Shown: positions 44,001 through 52,762 of the stretch, in pieces | Position numbering within the stretch: the first letter of the stretch is position 1 | Layout of the letters: every line of letters begins with the position of its first letter | Origin: WLJO01 sp945889085 | GTDB taxonomy: Bacteria; Actinomycetota; Acidimicrobiia; Acidimicrobiales; Ilumatobacteraceae | NCBI GenBank assembly: GCA_945889085.1 | Contig: CAMDBM010000007.1 | Coordinates: 1 to 64,000 of the forward strand | Length of the DNA stretch: 64,000 nucleotides | Direction of reading: 5' to 3' | Notes under the pieces: model-generated | The model's database searches: none | Told to the model about the DNA's origin: nothing | What the model saw: the letters and a program-made list of their open reading frames with translations, nothing else | Program-made: the position numbers and the translations under genes

Positions 44001-44671
44001 TTGGTCTTGCGGATCAGCGCGTCGTAGGCATCGAGGAACTCGACGAAGCTCAGGGCCTGCGCGTCTCGCAGCACGGGCACCATGAGTGTGCGCGTCCCAT
44101 CACCCTTGTCCACGTCGACAGCGAGTCCCATGTTGATCGACGAGCGCCTGATGAGCAACGGCTTGCCGTCGGCGCCCTCGGCAAACCCGTTGTTCATGTT
44201 GGGCACGGCATCAGCGATGGCGCGGACGATGGCAAACGCAATGACGTGGGTGAAGCTGACCTTGCCCAGACCGACGCGCGAGCGGTACGAGTTGATGCCC
44301 TGACGGTTCACCTCGAGCAGGCGCGCCGGGATGTTGCGGAAACTCGTCGCCGTCGGGACCTCGAGGCTCCTCGTCATGTTTGCGGCAATGGCGGCCGCCG
44401 CGCCGCGGATCGGTTCACCCTCGGCGGGTGCCACCGCAGCGGGCGCTGCCGTGACGGGTGCTGCGGCCGCCGGAGCTGCGGCGGGGGGTGCCACAGGAGC
44501 GGGCGCGCTCGCTGCGAAGGGTGCCGGGGCAGCGGGTGCAACCGGCAGCACGTCGGTCTGGAAGAATGCGCGCCAGGCGTCGCTTACCGAGTTGGGGTCT
44601 GCGAGGTACTGGGCTCGAAGCTCGTCGACGAGCCAAGCGTTCGCGCCGAACTGTTCTTGTTCAATGGCCAC
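41066..44671 (-). CDS. kgd: Multifunctional 2-oxoglutarate dehydrogenase/decarboxylase, E1-E2 fusion
   Basis: A 1201-residue protein with actinobacterial architecture. An N-terminal E1o leader (QFGANAWLVDELRAQYL) is followed by an Ala/Pro linker. Next is an E2-type acyltransferase domain with the catalytic DHRIIQGAESG motif but no lipoyl domain. The full thiamine-diphosphate E1 comes last (GMAHRGRLNVLANIVGKS, IHGDAAFAGQGIVAECL, CYRRHGHNEGDDPSYTQP). It converts 2-oxoglutarate to succinyl-CoA with E3 and a separate lipoyl E2, or to succinic semialdehyde. The N-terminus lacks an obvious GarA/FHA-target ETTxT signature. It is divergent from a cupredoxin gene, and its leader holds a CCGGTGC/GCACCGG hairpin at 44690-44714. 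Confidence 0.93.
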   Translation of the reverse strand: MAIEQEQFGANAWLVDELRAQYLADPNSVSDAWRAFFQTDVLPVAPAAPAPFAASAPAPVAPPAAAPAAAAPVTAAPAAVAPAEGEPIRGAAAAIAANMTRSLEVPTATSFRNIPARLLEVNRQGINSYRSRVGLGKVSFTHVIAFAIVRAIADAVPNMNNGFAEGADGKPLLIRRSSINMGLAVDVDKGDGTRTLMVPVLRDAQALSFVEFLDAYDALIRKTKANKLAVSDFAGATISLTNPGTIGTVQSVPRLMPGQGVIVGVGSIDYPAEFQGADVSALVEFGVSKVVTVTSTYDHRIIQGAESGMFLKRLHENLIGENGFYDLVFRSLGVPYEPVRWGIDSSPVNREESMLRKQMAISSLIRSHRVRGHLMADLDPLRWKEPRLLDEMDPEHYGLSIWDLEREFLVGGVAGKDRMKLGELLEVLRDTYCRTIGIEYMHIHDLHEQEWIQSRLEGVPTQFTRDEKRWLAERLTAADAYERFLATKYVGTKRFGLEGGESTIAVLDGILSSAAEEHLEGAVIGMAHRGRLNVLANIVGKSYDQIFREFEGHLGPNLFQGSGDVKYHLGATGKYVTPQGADIAVELASNPSHLETVNPIVMGIVRARQDQIDPPLSYPVLPILIHGDAAFAGQGIVAECLAMCDIPGYRIGGTMHIIINNQIGFTTSPEYSRSSPYCSDVAKTVQAPIFHVNGDDPEACLRVARLAFEYRQAFHKDVVIDLVCYRRHGHNEGDDPSYTQPQMYKAIAQHRPVAKLYVEELIGRGALTLDEAEQMLNQYQGRLQSVLDDTRAHLPAHVKAPKPPTPVGVLPWIQTGVERGVLDTVFNTLTAYPEDFRVHPKLAKQFELRAAAYNNNGTVDWAISEALAFGSLLMEGVPVRLAGEDSRRGTFSHRHATLTDYEDGKRWTPLAHIPGAPNRLWVYDSLLSEYAALGYEYGYSQANHDALVLWEAQFGDFVNGAQIIIDQYLVAAEDKWGQHNGLVMLLPHGFEGQGPEHSSARIERFLQLCAEDNLQVANPTTAAQYFHLLRRQTQLEVLRPLVIFSPKAPLRMKESMSHVNDLTAGHFWEVLDDPNLVVPKEQVRRVVLCSGKVVWDAMAERAKRNAAAAVVRVEQLYPFPQEQIDQVLATYPNAKEVVWLQEEPENMGAWTFFEHRSWRLKQRGYDLWHVARVATGSPATGSKVVHDQELAELMDETFAGL

Positions 44672-44689
44672 CCCGTGACCCTACCTATT

Positions 44690-44714
44690 CCGGTGCGTCC
44701 GGGCGAAGCACCGG
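44690..44714. repeat. Inverted repeat between kgd and the cupredoxin gene
   Basis: A perfect 7-base inverted repeat CCGGTGC / GCACCGG with an 11-base spacer, 19 bases upstream of the kgd start. It could be an operator or a leader hairpin. The 175-base region contains no other recognised element. Confidence 0.35.
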
Positions 44715-44846
44715 AGGCCGCTATGGGCTGCCCCGAAACCCCGCCTCCGGGAAACCCCCCTTGAGCCCTGTGGCGCGGCTGAGAGTGGCCATCGACACGG
44801 GGTGCGCGCGTTGTCGGGATCGGATGGCCTACTTAGGCTCCACATC

Positions 44847-45242
44847 ATGAAGCGACGCCTCTTGGTCCCCGCAGCAGCACTCTCGGCCCTCGCCGGCCTC
44901 ACGTTCACCGTTGCCGCCTGTGGCGGCGGCGGAACCGCCAAGCCTGCCCCCACCATTCCGGCTGGTGCGCTCGAGGTAGACGCGGTAGCGGGCCTGAAGT
45001 TCGACAAGTCGGAGTACACCGCCGCCGCTGGCACCGTCACGATTGCCTACCTGAACAAGGACAGCCAGCGCCACACCCTCGTGGTGAAAGACGCTGCCGG
45101 TGTCCTCATCGGCGACAAGCTCGAGGTGGTCAGGAGCAACGACCTATCAACCGGTTCGTACCAGCTGGCGGCGGGTACGTACACGATCTACTGCGACGTG
45201 CCCGGCCACGGCGCGATGAAGGCGACGCTCGTCGTCAGTTGA
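44847..45242 (+). CDS. Cupredoxin (plastocyanin-like) lipoprotein
   Basis: A 131-residue secreted protein. It has a lipoprotein signal peptide (MKRRLLVPAAALSALAGL...VAAC) and a beta-sandwich with type I copper ligands. The candidate ligands are His in SQRHTLVV, Cys and His in IYCDVPGHG, and Met in GAMKATL. It probably carries electrons at the outer face of the membrane, for example to a cytochrome oxidase. ATG 44847 is chosen because the signal peptide begins there. A strong terminator follows. Confidence 0.85.
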   Translation: MKRRLLVPAAALSALAGLTFTVAACGGGGTAKPAPTIPAGALEVDAVAGLKFDKSEYTAAAGTVTIAYLNKDSQRHTLVVKDAAGVLIGDKLEVVRSNDLSTGSYQLAAGTYTIYCDVPGHGAMKATLVVS

Positions 45243-45280
45243 TCGGTTCGGGCCCGGCGCCCGCACCAACCCGGACAAGC

Positions 45281-45312
45281 AAGGAGGCCGGCCCCGCAGG
45301 GCCGGCCTCCTT
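45281..45312. terminator. Strong bidirectional terminator hairpin
   Basis: A perfect 14-base stem AAGGAGGCCGGCCC / GGGCCGGCCTCCTT closes on the tetraloop CGCA and is flanked by A-rich and T-rich ends. It lies between the convergent cupredoxin and PuuD-like genes and could serve both. Confidence 0.8.
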
Positions 45313-45337
45313 CGCGTTCTTGCTGCGTGTGCGGGGC

Positions 45338-46123
45338 TCAGCCGAAAGCTGATGTCTTGAGCAGGATCTCGCTCAGGACGTACAGCACGACCCACAGGAC
45401 ACCACCGGAGATCAGGGCGTTCTTGTGGTTCTCGAAGGGCCAGAGCAGCTTGTTGGTGGCTGCCTTGCCGCCGATGAGGCCGAGGGCCAGCAACTCGATG
45501 ACTGCGCCGATAGCAACAGCAATTCCGACGAAGGCCCAGGCCTTACCGGCCGAATCCACGTCGAAGCCGCCGTAGATGTGGGCTGCGCCGATCATGAACC
45601 AGAGCATCGAGAAGCTGAAGATGAGGTTTGCGCGCGAGGCGAGCAGTGCGGCGCGGCCTGCGCCGGGAGCGGCCGGGTTGGCTTCGGCGCCGCCGAGCAC
45701 GCCAGCGGCGTTGGCGAGGACCACCTTCTGGTTGCGCCAGATGACGCCCCACACGTTGAGCATCATGAGCGTGCCCGCAGCCATACCAACGAGGATCGCT
45801 GCACTGTGGCCGAGGCCGATGGTGGACGTGGTCGTCATGAAGTCCTGCATGTAGTCCTTCGTCAGACCCATCATGAGGATGCCGAGCACGAACGTGGTGA
45901 TGGCTGCCCAACGGAACCACCACAGCGCACGGCGAGCGAGCTTGTCAATGGACACGTTGCGGGCCCGACCCTCATCGCCGTAGGCGGCGAACGACGGCAC
46001 CTGCACGAGGTTGAAGTAGTAGAGCAGACCGATCCAGGCGATACCTGCGAGTACGTGCAGTGCCCGCAGGAACGTGCCGAGACCGCCCCCGTTGTAATCA
46101 AAAATCGAGATGGTGGAGAGCAT
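45338..46123 (-). CDS. PuuD-like (urate hydroxylase N-terminal) membrane protein
   Basis: A 261-residue protein with seven or eight transmembrane helices. The N-terminal FLRALHVLAGIAWIGLLYYFN and ALWWFRWAA segments match the membrane domain of PuuD-type urate hydroxylases (DUF989). PuuD itself carries a C-terminal cytochrome c; here no CxxCH is present, so it is the membrane domain only. The true function may be electron transfer or ligand oxidation other than urate. The start is ATG 46123, behind a GGGGGT ribosome-binding site; ATG 46138 is an alternative. Confidence 0.68.
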   Translation of the reverse strand: MLSTISIFDYNGGGLGTFLRALHVLAGIAWIGLLYYFNLVQVPSFAAYGDEGRARNVSIDKLARRALWWFRWAAITTFVLGILMMGLTKDYMQDFMTTTSTIGLGHSAAILVGMAAGTLMMLNVWGVIWRNQKVVLANAAGVLGGAEANPAAPGAGRAALLASRANLIFSFSMLWFMIGAAHIYGGFDVDSAGKAWAFVGIAVAIGAVIELLALGLIGGKAATNKLLWPFENHKNALISGGVLWVVLYVLSEILLKTSAFG

Positions 46124-46222
46124 GCGAATAACCCCCAAGTGGTGTGTTGGTGCCCTAGCGGCGAAACGTTACACCGTGGACCGAACGCCCCGGTGAATCC
46201 CTACCGCTAGCGTGGCTCCGCT

Positions 46223-47895
<1,673 letters not shown>

Positions 47896-47899
<4 letters not shown>

Positions 47900-47936
47900 G
47901 GGCATAGCCGCCGCTCCGCTTCGGCATAGCCCTTAC
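47896..47936. terminator. Hairpin over the ettA stop codon
   Basis: An inverted repeat GTAAGGGC / GCCCTTAC (8 bases), with an inner GCCG/CGGC, brackets a GC-rich loop and includes the TAA stop of ettA. It is a likely terminator. The ATAGCCGCCGC sequence in its 5' arm recurs at 47994-48004. Confidence 0.5.
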
Positions 47937-48057
47937 TGTGGCTCGTCGCTGGCGCTTCCCTCGCCACGGCTCAGAACGCGCTGATACTCCGGTATAGCCG
48001 CCGCGGTCGCGGACGCTTGGTTGCCCGGAATGGCTGCTGCTCTGGCAGCATGGACGG

Positions 48058-48381
48058 GTGCCGATCAGCTGGTTCAGGGGCGGGGCCGCCGTCGTGTGGG
48101 TTGCCGGCGTTGCGGGGATGATCATCAGTTCCGTGAACGGCAACAACAATGGATGGGTGGTGACCTTCGGCTGCACGACTGCCGTTGCCGCTCTCTGCGT
48201 GTTCTCCGCAACTGCTGCAACACGGCGCGACCGCATCGATGTGTTCGAAGATGCCGAGGCCGAACGCCTCGAGGACCGTGTCCAATCTCTCGTGGAGGCC
48301 GGAGCGGACGAGTCCGTTGTCCGGGACCTCGTTCGCGAGGCCCTCCGCCTCGGAAGGCGCAAGGACCCCTCGAATGTCTGA
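48058..48381 (+). CDS. Small two-helix membrane protein
   Basis: A 107-residue protein. Two hydrophobic helices (about residues 8-25 and 33-53) are followed by a charged helical tail (EAERLEDRVQSLVEAGADESVVRDLVREALRLGRR). It overlaps the CysQ-like start. I do not recognise a family. The tail has coiled-coil character. The GTG at 48058 has only weak ribosome-binding support, but codon use and topology look real. Confidence 0.55.
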   Translation: MPISWFRGGAAVVWVAGVAGMIISSVNGNNNGWVVTFGCTTAVAALCVFSATAATRRDRIDVFEDAEAERLEDRVQSLVEAGADESVVRDLVREALRLGRRKDPSNV

Positions 48382-49123
48382 GACAGATCATCAACTCGCA
48401 ACACGGCTCGCCGAGCAGGCCGGTTCGCTCCTAGTAACGCTGCGCGAGGAGATGTGGGCCCGCGGCGCGCACCCCTGGCAGGTCATGGACAACGGCGACC
48501 TCGCCGCCCACCGCTTTCTCATGGAGGAACTCCGCAAGGCACGGCCCGGGGACTCGGTGCTCTCCGAGGAGGGCAGCGACGACCGCACCCGGGTCTCCGC
48601 GGACCGGGTGTGGATCGTGGACCCGCTCGATGGCACCAACGAGTACGGCGAGCAGGGCCGCCCCGACTGGGCGGTGCACGTCGCCCTCTGGGAGCGCGGC
48701 GAGTTGACCGCGGGCGCCGTGTCGCTGCCTGCCGTCGGCTCGGTGTTCTCCACCGACCCGCCGCCGGCGATGGAGCCCTATGGGCGTGAGCAGCCGATCA
48801 TCGTCACGAGCCGAAACCGCACACCGTTCCTCGCGATCGCCATCGGGCGCGCGCTCGGGTGCAACGCCATCCGCCTCGGTTCCGCCGGGGCCAAGACGAT
48901 GGCCGTGATCCTCGGGCACGCCGACATCTACGCGCACGACGGCGGCATGTACCAGTGGGACTCGGCGGCACCGGCAGCGGTGGCCAAGGCGGCCGGACTG
49001 CACGTGAGCCGCATCGACGGGAGCCCGCTCGAGTACAACGCCGCAGACCCGTGGCTGCCCGACTTCCTCGTGTGCAGGCAGGAACTGGCCGACGACGTGC
49101 TTGCCGCAGTGCGCGAGGCCTGA
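48374..49123 (+). CDS. CysQ-like inositol monophosphatase-family phosphatase
   Basis: A 249-residue IMPase-fold protein. Metal-site motifs are LSEEGSDD, VWIVDPLDGTNEY and, at the C-terminal end, WDSAAPAAVAKAAGLHVS. It resembles 3'(2'),5'-bisphosphate nucleotidase (CysQ), which clears PAP formed by sulfotransferases. A sulfotransferase and CysC occur later in this window, but inositol phosphate activity cannot be excluded. ATG 48374 overlaps the preceding gene by eight bases. Confidence 0.82.
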   Translation: MSETDHQLATRLAEQAGSLLVTLREEMWARGAHPWQVMDNGDLAAHRFLMEELRKARPGDSVLSEEGSDDRTRVSADRVWIVDPLDGTNEYGEQGRPDWAVHVALWERGELTAGAVSLPAVGSVFSTDPPPAMEPYGREQPIIVTSRNRTPFLAIAIGRALGCNAIRLGSAGAKTMAVILGHADIYAHDGGMYQWDSAAPAAVAKAAGLHVSRIDGSPLEYNAADPWLPDFLVCRQELADDVLAAVREA

Positions 49124-49128
49124 CCTCT

Positions 49129-49947
49129 GTGGAGCTCAAGGCGACCCGACTCGAGATCGAGGGCCACGTCGCCACCGTCTGGCTGCACCGCCCACAACGG
49201 CACAATGCGTGGACCGGGCGCATGCATGCCGAGTACCGCTGGCTCCTCGCAACGCTCGATGCGGACCCAGCGATCAGGGCGATCGTGCTCACCGGCACGC
49301 CACCGGCGTTCTGCGTGGGCGGCGACAGCGACGCGCTTGCGGGTCACGCCGAACGCGGCGGGTACGACGACGGCCTGCCCGCCGACGATGCACGGCCTGC
49401 CGCCGGCACCCGGCCGGAGTTCCGCGCCGAGCTCGCCTACCAGCTCGGGATGCGTGTGCCCGTTATCGCTGCGGTAAACGGTGCGTGCGCTGGGATCGGC
49501 CTCGCCGTTGCGGCGTGGTGCGATCTTCGGTTCGCGTCGGCGACCGCGAAGCTCACGACGGCCGCACCCCGGCTCGGACTGCCCGCCGAATACGGCCTGA
49601 GCTGGATCCTGCCGCGGATCATCGGGCTCACCCGGGCGAACGACCTGCTCCTGTCGGGTCGAATCGTCACGGCCGAGGACACCAGGGACTGGGGGCTGTG
49701 GAACGAGGTGCTCCCAGACGGCGCTTCTGCGCTCGCCGCAGCCCAGCAGTACGCACAGCGCCTTGCGACGTCGGTTGCCCCCTCGTCGGTCTCGGCGACC
49801 AAGCGCCAGATTGCCGACGATCTTCTCTCCTCGGACCCATCGATGTCGGTGGACACCTCCCGCTCCCTGCTCAACACCATGACGGGGAGCGCCGAGTACC
49901 GAGAGGGCGTAGCGGCGCTGCGCGAAAAGCGCGAACCGAGGTTCTGA
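49129..49947 (+). CDS. Enoyl-CoA hydratase/isomerase family protein
   Basis: A 272-residue crotonase-fold protein. The oxyanion-hole segments are PPAFCVGGDSDAL and AAVNGACAGIGLAVAAWCD, and the C-terminal helices are typical. The usual catalytic glutamate pair is not obvious (RLGLPAEYGLSWILPRI carries one Glu), so hydratase versus isomerase activity is undecided. GTG 49129 follows the CysQ-like stop by five bases, suggesting the same operon. Confidence 0.8.
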   Translation: MELKATRLEIEGHVATVWLHRPQRHNAWTGRMHAEYRWLLATLDADPAIRAIVLTGTPPAFCVGGDSDALAGHAERGGYDDGLPADDARPAAGTRPEFRAELAYQLGMRVPVIAAVNGACAGIGLAVAAWCDLRFASATAKLTTAAPRLGLPAEYGLSWILPRIIGLTRANDLLLSGRIVTAEDTRDWGLWNEVLPDGASALAAAQQYAQRLATSVAPSSVSATKRQIADDLLSSDPSMSVDTSRSLLNTMTGSAEYREGVAALREKREPRF

Positions 49948-50003
49948 ACGGCACCATTGCCCGCCCGCGGCCGGGTCAAGGGGTGCCGGTATCATCGGGC
50001 TCC

Positions 50004-51161
50004 ATGCCCACCACAACACGTTGGCCAAGCCCTCTCGTCATCGCAGCCTGCGCGTCGATTGGCGCGGGCGGCATCCACGCTGCGTGTATCGGCTCACACG
50101 CCGAGCATCGGACTCTGGCCCTGCTTTTCGTGTGGTCGGCAGCGCTCCAGTTGGTGTGGGGCATCGTTGCGCTGCTCCGCAGATCATCGGGCGTGATTGC
50201 GGCCGGGCTCGTGATCAACACAGTCGTGGCGGGTGCGTGGTTCGTCACCCGGGTCACCGGAATCTCCTGGATCGGCGGCCTCGAGGAACGTGAGCCGATC
50301 AGATTCGCCGATACTGCTGCCGCTGGGCTCGGCATCATCGCCCTGGGTATTGCGCTCGGTATCTTGCTGAGCCCCGGCGCGGCCAGCGAGGCGCGACTGT
50401 CGAATACCGGGATCCCAGCCTTCTTGGTGGCCGCGCTCGCTCTGCCCGCAATGATCATTGCGGGAACAACCGTTCACGGACACACAGACGACGCACACGG
50501 ACACTCCGCCGCGGACGCCACCGGCGAGGTGGTCAGCGCTGCCGTTCCCCCAAAGCCCTACAACCCCACCCAACCCATCGACCTCTCGGGTGTCGAGGGC
50601 GTGACGCCCGAGCAACAGGCGAGGGCCGAGAACCTCGTGGCAATCACGCTCGCCCGCCTACCGGCGTTCGCCGACTATCGGGTGGCCGAGAAACTCGGCT
50701 GGCGCTCCATCGGCGATGAACTCACCGGTTTCGAGCACTTCATCAAGTGGGACCTCATCGATGATGACGACACCCTCAACCCGGACGCACCCGAGTCCCT
50801 CGTCTACCGGGTCGGCACAAACGGTTCCCGCACGCTCGTGTCGGTCATGTTCTTGCTCCCGCCAAATGTCCCGCTCGGGGGTGTCCCCGACGTCGGTGGT
50901 CGTCTCACGCAGTGGCACATCCACGACGACCTGTGTTTCACGCCCGGTGCCACGCCGAGGGTTGCCGGTGTCACCACCGTCGGGGGTTCGTGCACAGCCC
51001 CGTTGGAGAAGCTTGCACCGTCACCGATGATCCACGTCTGGATCGTGCCGCACCCCTGCGGTCCCTTCGCCGCTCTGGAGGGGGTCGGAGCCGGACAGGT
51101 GAAAGACGGTGACACCAAGTGGTGCGATCACGCCCACGGGGCGGCCGGCACGTTCTCCTAG
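50004..51161 (+). CDS. Membrane protein with Cys/His-rich C-terminal domain
   Basis: A 385-residue protein of no recognised family. Residues 1 to about 155 hold five or six transmembrane helices. A His/Asp-rich linker follows (VHGHTDDAHGHSAAD), then a soluble domain of about 200 residues. That domain contains HIHDDLCF, GGSC, VPHPCGPF and KWCDHAHG: four cysteines with many histidines. This suggests a metal-binding or disulfide-stabilised domain, probably outside the cell. ATG 50004 begins the first helix. It faces the MFS gene convergently with 11 bases between. Copper or haem binding would be a guess. Confidence 0.6.
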   Translation: MPTTTRWPSPLVIAACASIGAGGIHAACIGSHAEHRTLALLFVWSAALQLVWGIVALLRRSSGVIAAGLVINTVVAGAWFVTRVTGISWIGGLEEREPIRFADTAAAGLGIIALGIALGILLSPGAASEARLSNTGIPAFLVAALALPAMIIAGTTVHGHTDDAHGHSAADATGEVVSAAVPPKPYNPTQPIDLSGVEGVTPEQQARAENLVAITLARLPAFADYRVAEKLGWRSIGDELTGFEHFIKWDLIDDDDTLNPDAPESLVYRVGTNGSRTLVSVMFLLPPNVPLGGVPDVGGRLTQWHIHDDLCFTPGATPRVAGVTTVGGSCTAPLEKLAPSPMIHVWIVPHPCGPFAALEGVGAGQVKDGDTKWCDHAHGAAGTFS

Positions 51162-51172
51162 GCCACTCTGCG

Positions 51173-52606
51173 CTACTTGCCGAAGGTGGCGGCAGCGTCC
51201 TCGTCCTTCACCATCCACCATGCACAACTGGCGGCAATGACCAGCAGCACCGTTGAGACGAGGATGGACACCCGGTAGCCGTGAAGCGCCCGTTCGGGGT
51301 CCACCGGCTTGCCGACGAGGTTGGTGAAGGCAGCGAGCAGTGTGGACATCACCGCGACGCCGACAGAGATCGACACCTGGCGCAGGGTCGAGAAGATCGA
51401 TGACGCCCGGCCCATGTCGGAGGGGGAGATCGACGAGTATGCCACCGCCTGGATCGGGGTGAACGCCAGACCCATGGAGAGACCCCGGGCGAACATCAGC
51501 CCGCGGATCTCCCAGAAACTGGTGTTCGGGCCGATCGTCACGAACGCGAGGATCACCACGGCAGCGGCACCGAAACCCACCGTGATCAGTTTCCTCGGGC
51601 CGACGCGTCGATAGATCCGGCCGGCAATCTGTGAGGTGATCATCACGCCGAGCGCCTGCGGGAACGTGATGAGGCCCGACGCTTGGGCGCTGAGCCCGCG
51701 GTAGTTCTGCAAGTAGAGCGGCAGGACGAACAGCAGGCCGAAGAACGATGCCATCGACACGTTCATCACGATGTTCGCGCTGCGGAAGCCCCGGTTCTTG
51801 AGCAGGCGAAGATCGAGCATCGGATGCTCGACCCGCAACTCCGTGTACACAAAGGCGATCAGCATCAGCACGCCGATCGTCCCGGAGAGCAGCGTGGGTG
51901 TCGCGGTCCAGCCGGACCTCGGTCCCTCGCTGAGCGCGTAGAGGCTCAGGGCAAGGCCACCGCCGGACAGGATGAAGCCCGGTAGGTCGAACCGCCCCGC
52001 CGACGGCTCACGATGCTCCCGCAGAACCGCGACGGCGGCGATGAACACCACGGTGCAGATGGGGAAGTTGACCCAGAAGATCCACCTCCAGCCCACGTGG
52101 GTCACCAGCAGACCGCCGATGATCGGGCCCAGCGCGGGGGCGAGCAGCGTGGGGACGGTGATGACGACTGCGACACGGATGCGCTCGGCCGGTGGGAAGG
52201 CCCGGTAGAGCATCGACAGCCCCACGGGGGTGAGCATGCCACCGCCCACGCCCTGGAAGACGCGGAACGCAATGAGCATTTCCATGGAGTTGGCGAAGCC
52301 GCAGGCGAGCGACCCGAGGGTGAACAGCGCCAGGCTGACGAGGAAGGCCTTCTTCGTGCCGACCCGGTCGGACCACCATCCAGCGAGCGGAATGCTCGCC
52401 GCGAGCGCGAGGGTGTACCCCACCACCACCCATTCCACGGCGTCGCTGTTCAGTTGCTTGCCGAGCTGAGGCAGCGCAACGTTGACGATCGTGATGTCGA
52501 GGATGTCGAGGAACACAGCCCCTACGTAGATCGTCGCGACGAGCCACTTGTACTCGAACGTGCGCCCGAGCACCGTTACCTCGTCCCGGGCGAGCGTCTC
52601 GGTCAC
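51173..52606 (-). CDS. MFS transporter, DHA2 (EmrB/QacA) drug exporter type
   Basis: A 477-residue transporter with about fourteen transmembrane helices. The segment LDILDITIVNVALPQLGKQL is the DHA2 motif. Motif A appears as GWWSDRVGTKKAFL, and motif C-like glycine/proline residues follow in VTVPTLLAPALGPIIGGLL. It likely exports toxic compounds with proton exchange. GTG 52606 is chosen, with GGGTGG six bases upstream; a TTG at 52618 also lies in frame. It is divergent from the AarF kinase gene with about 157 bases between. No adjacent TetR regulator was found. Confidence 0.85.
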   Translation of the reverse strand: MTETLARDEVTVLGRTFEYKWLVATIYVGAVFLDILDITIVNVALPQLGKQLNSDAVEWVVVGYTLALAASIPLAGWWSDRVGTKKAFLVSLALFTLGSLACGFANSMEMLIAFRVFQGVGGGMLTPVGLSMLYRAFPPAERIRVAVVITVPTLLAPALGPIIGGLLVTHVGWRWIFWVNFPICTVVFIAAVAVLREHREPSAGRFDLPGFILSGGGLALSLYALSEGPRSGWTATPTLLSGTIGVLMLIAFVYTELRVEHPMLDLRLLKNRGFRSANIVMNVSMASFFGLLFVLPLYLQNYRGLSAQASGLITFPQALGVMITSQIAGRIYRRVGPRKLITVGFGAAAVVILAFVTIGPNTSFWEIRGLMFARGLSMGLAFTPIQAVAYSSISPSDMGRASSIFSTLRQVSISVGVAVMSTLLAAFTNLVGKPVDPERALHGYRVSILVSTVLLVIAASCAWWMVKDEDAAATFGK

Positions 52607-52762
52607 GGAGCCACCCAACCGACGGGGGCCAGGGCACCTGCGAACGACATGGGGACTGGTTTAGCCCGTCGGCCGGGGCGGCGGCGAACCTGGGGCCACA
52701 GATCGGTGTGATCTGCGTCCTGCAGGGTGCAGATCCCGACTGGCGCTGCCAGCATGCAAGCC

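Noticed and set aside
41936..44764. A 942-residue open frame on the plus strand opposite kgd
   Set aside because: It is the antisense of the well-supported kgd gene, has no recognisable domain and a composition typical of GC-rich shadow frames.
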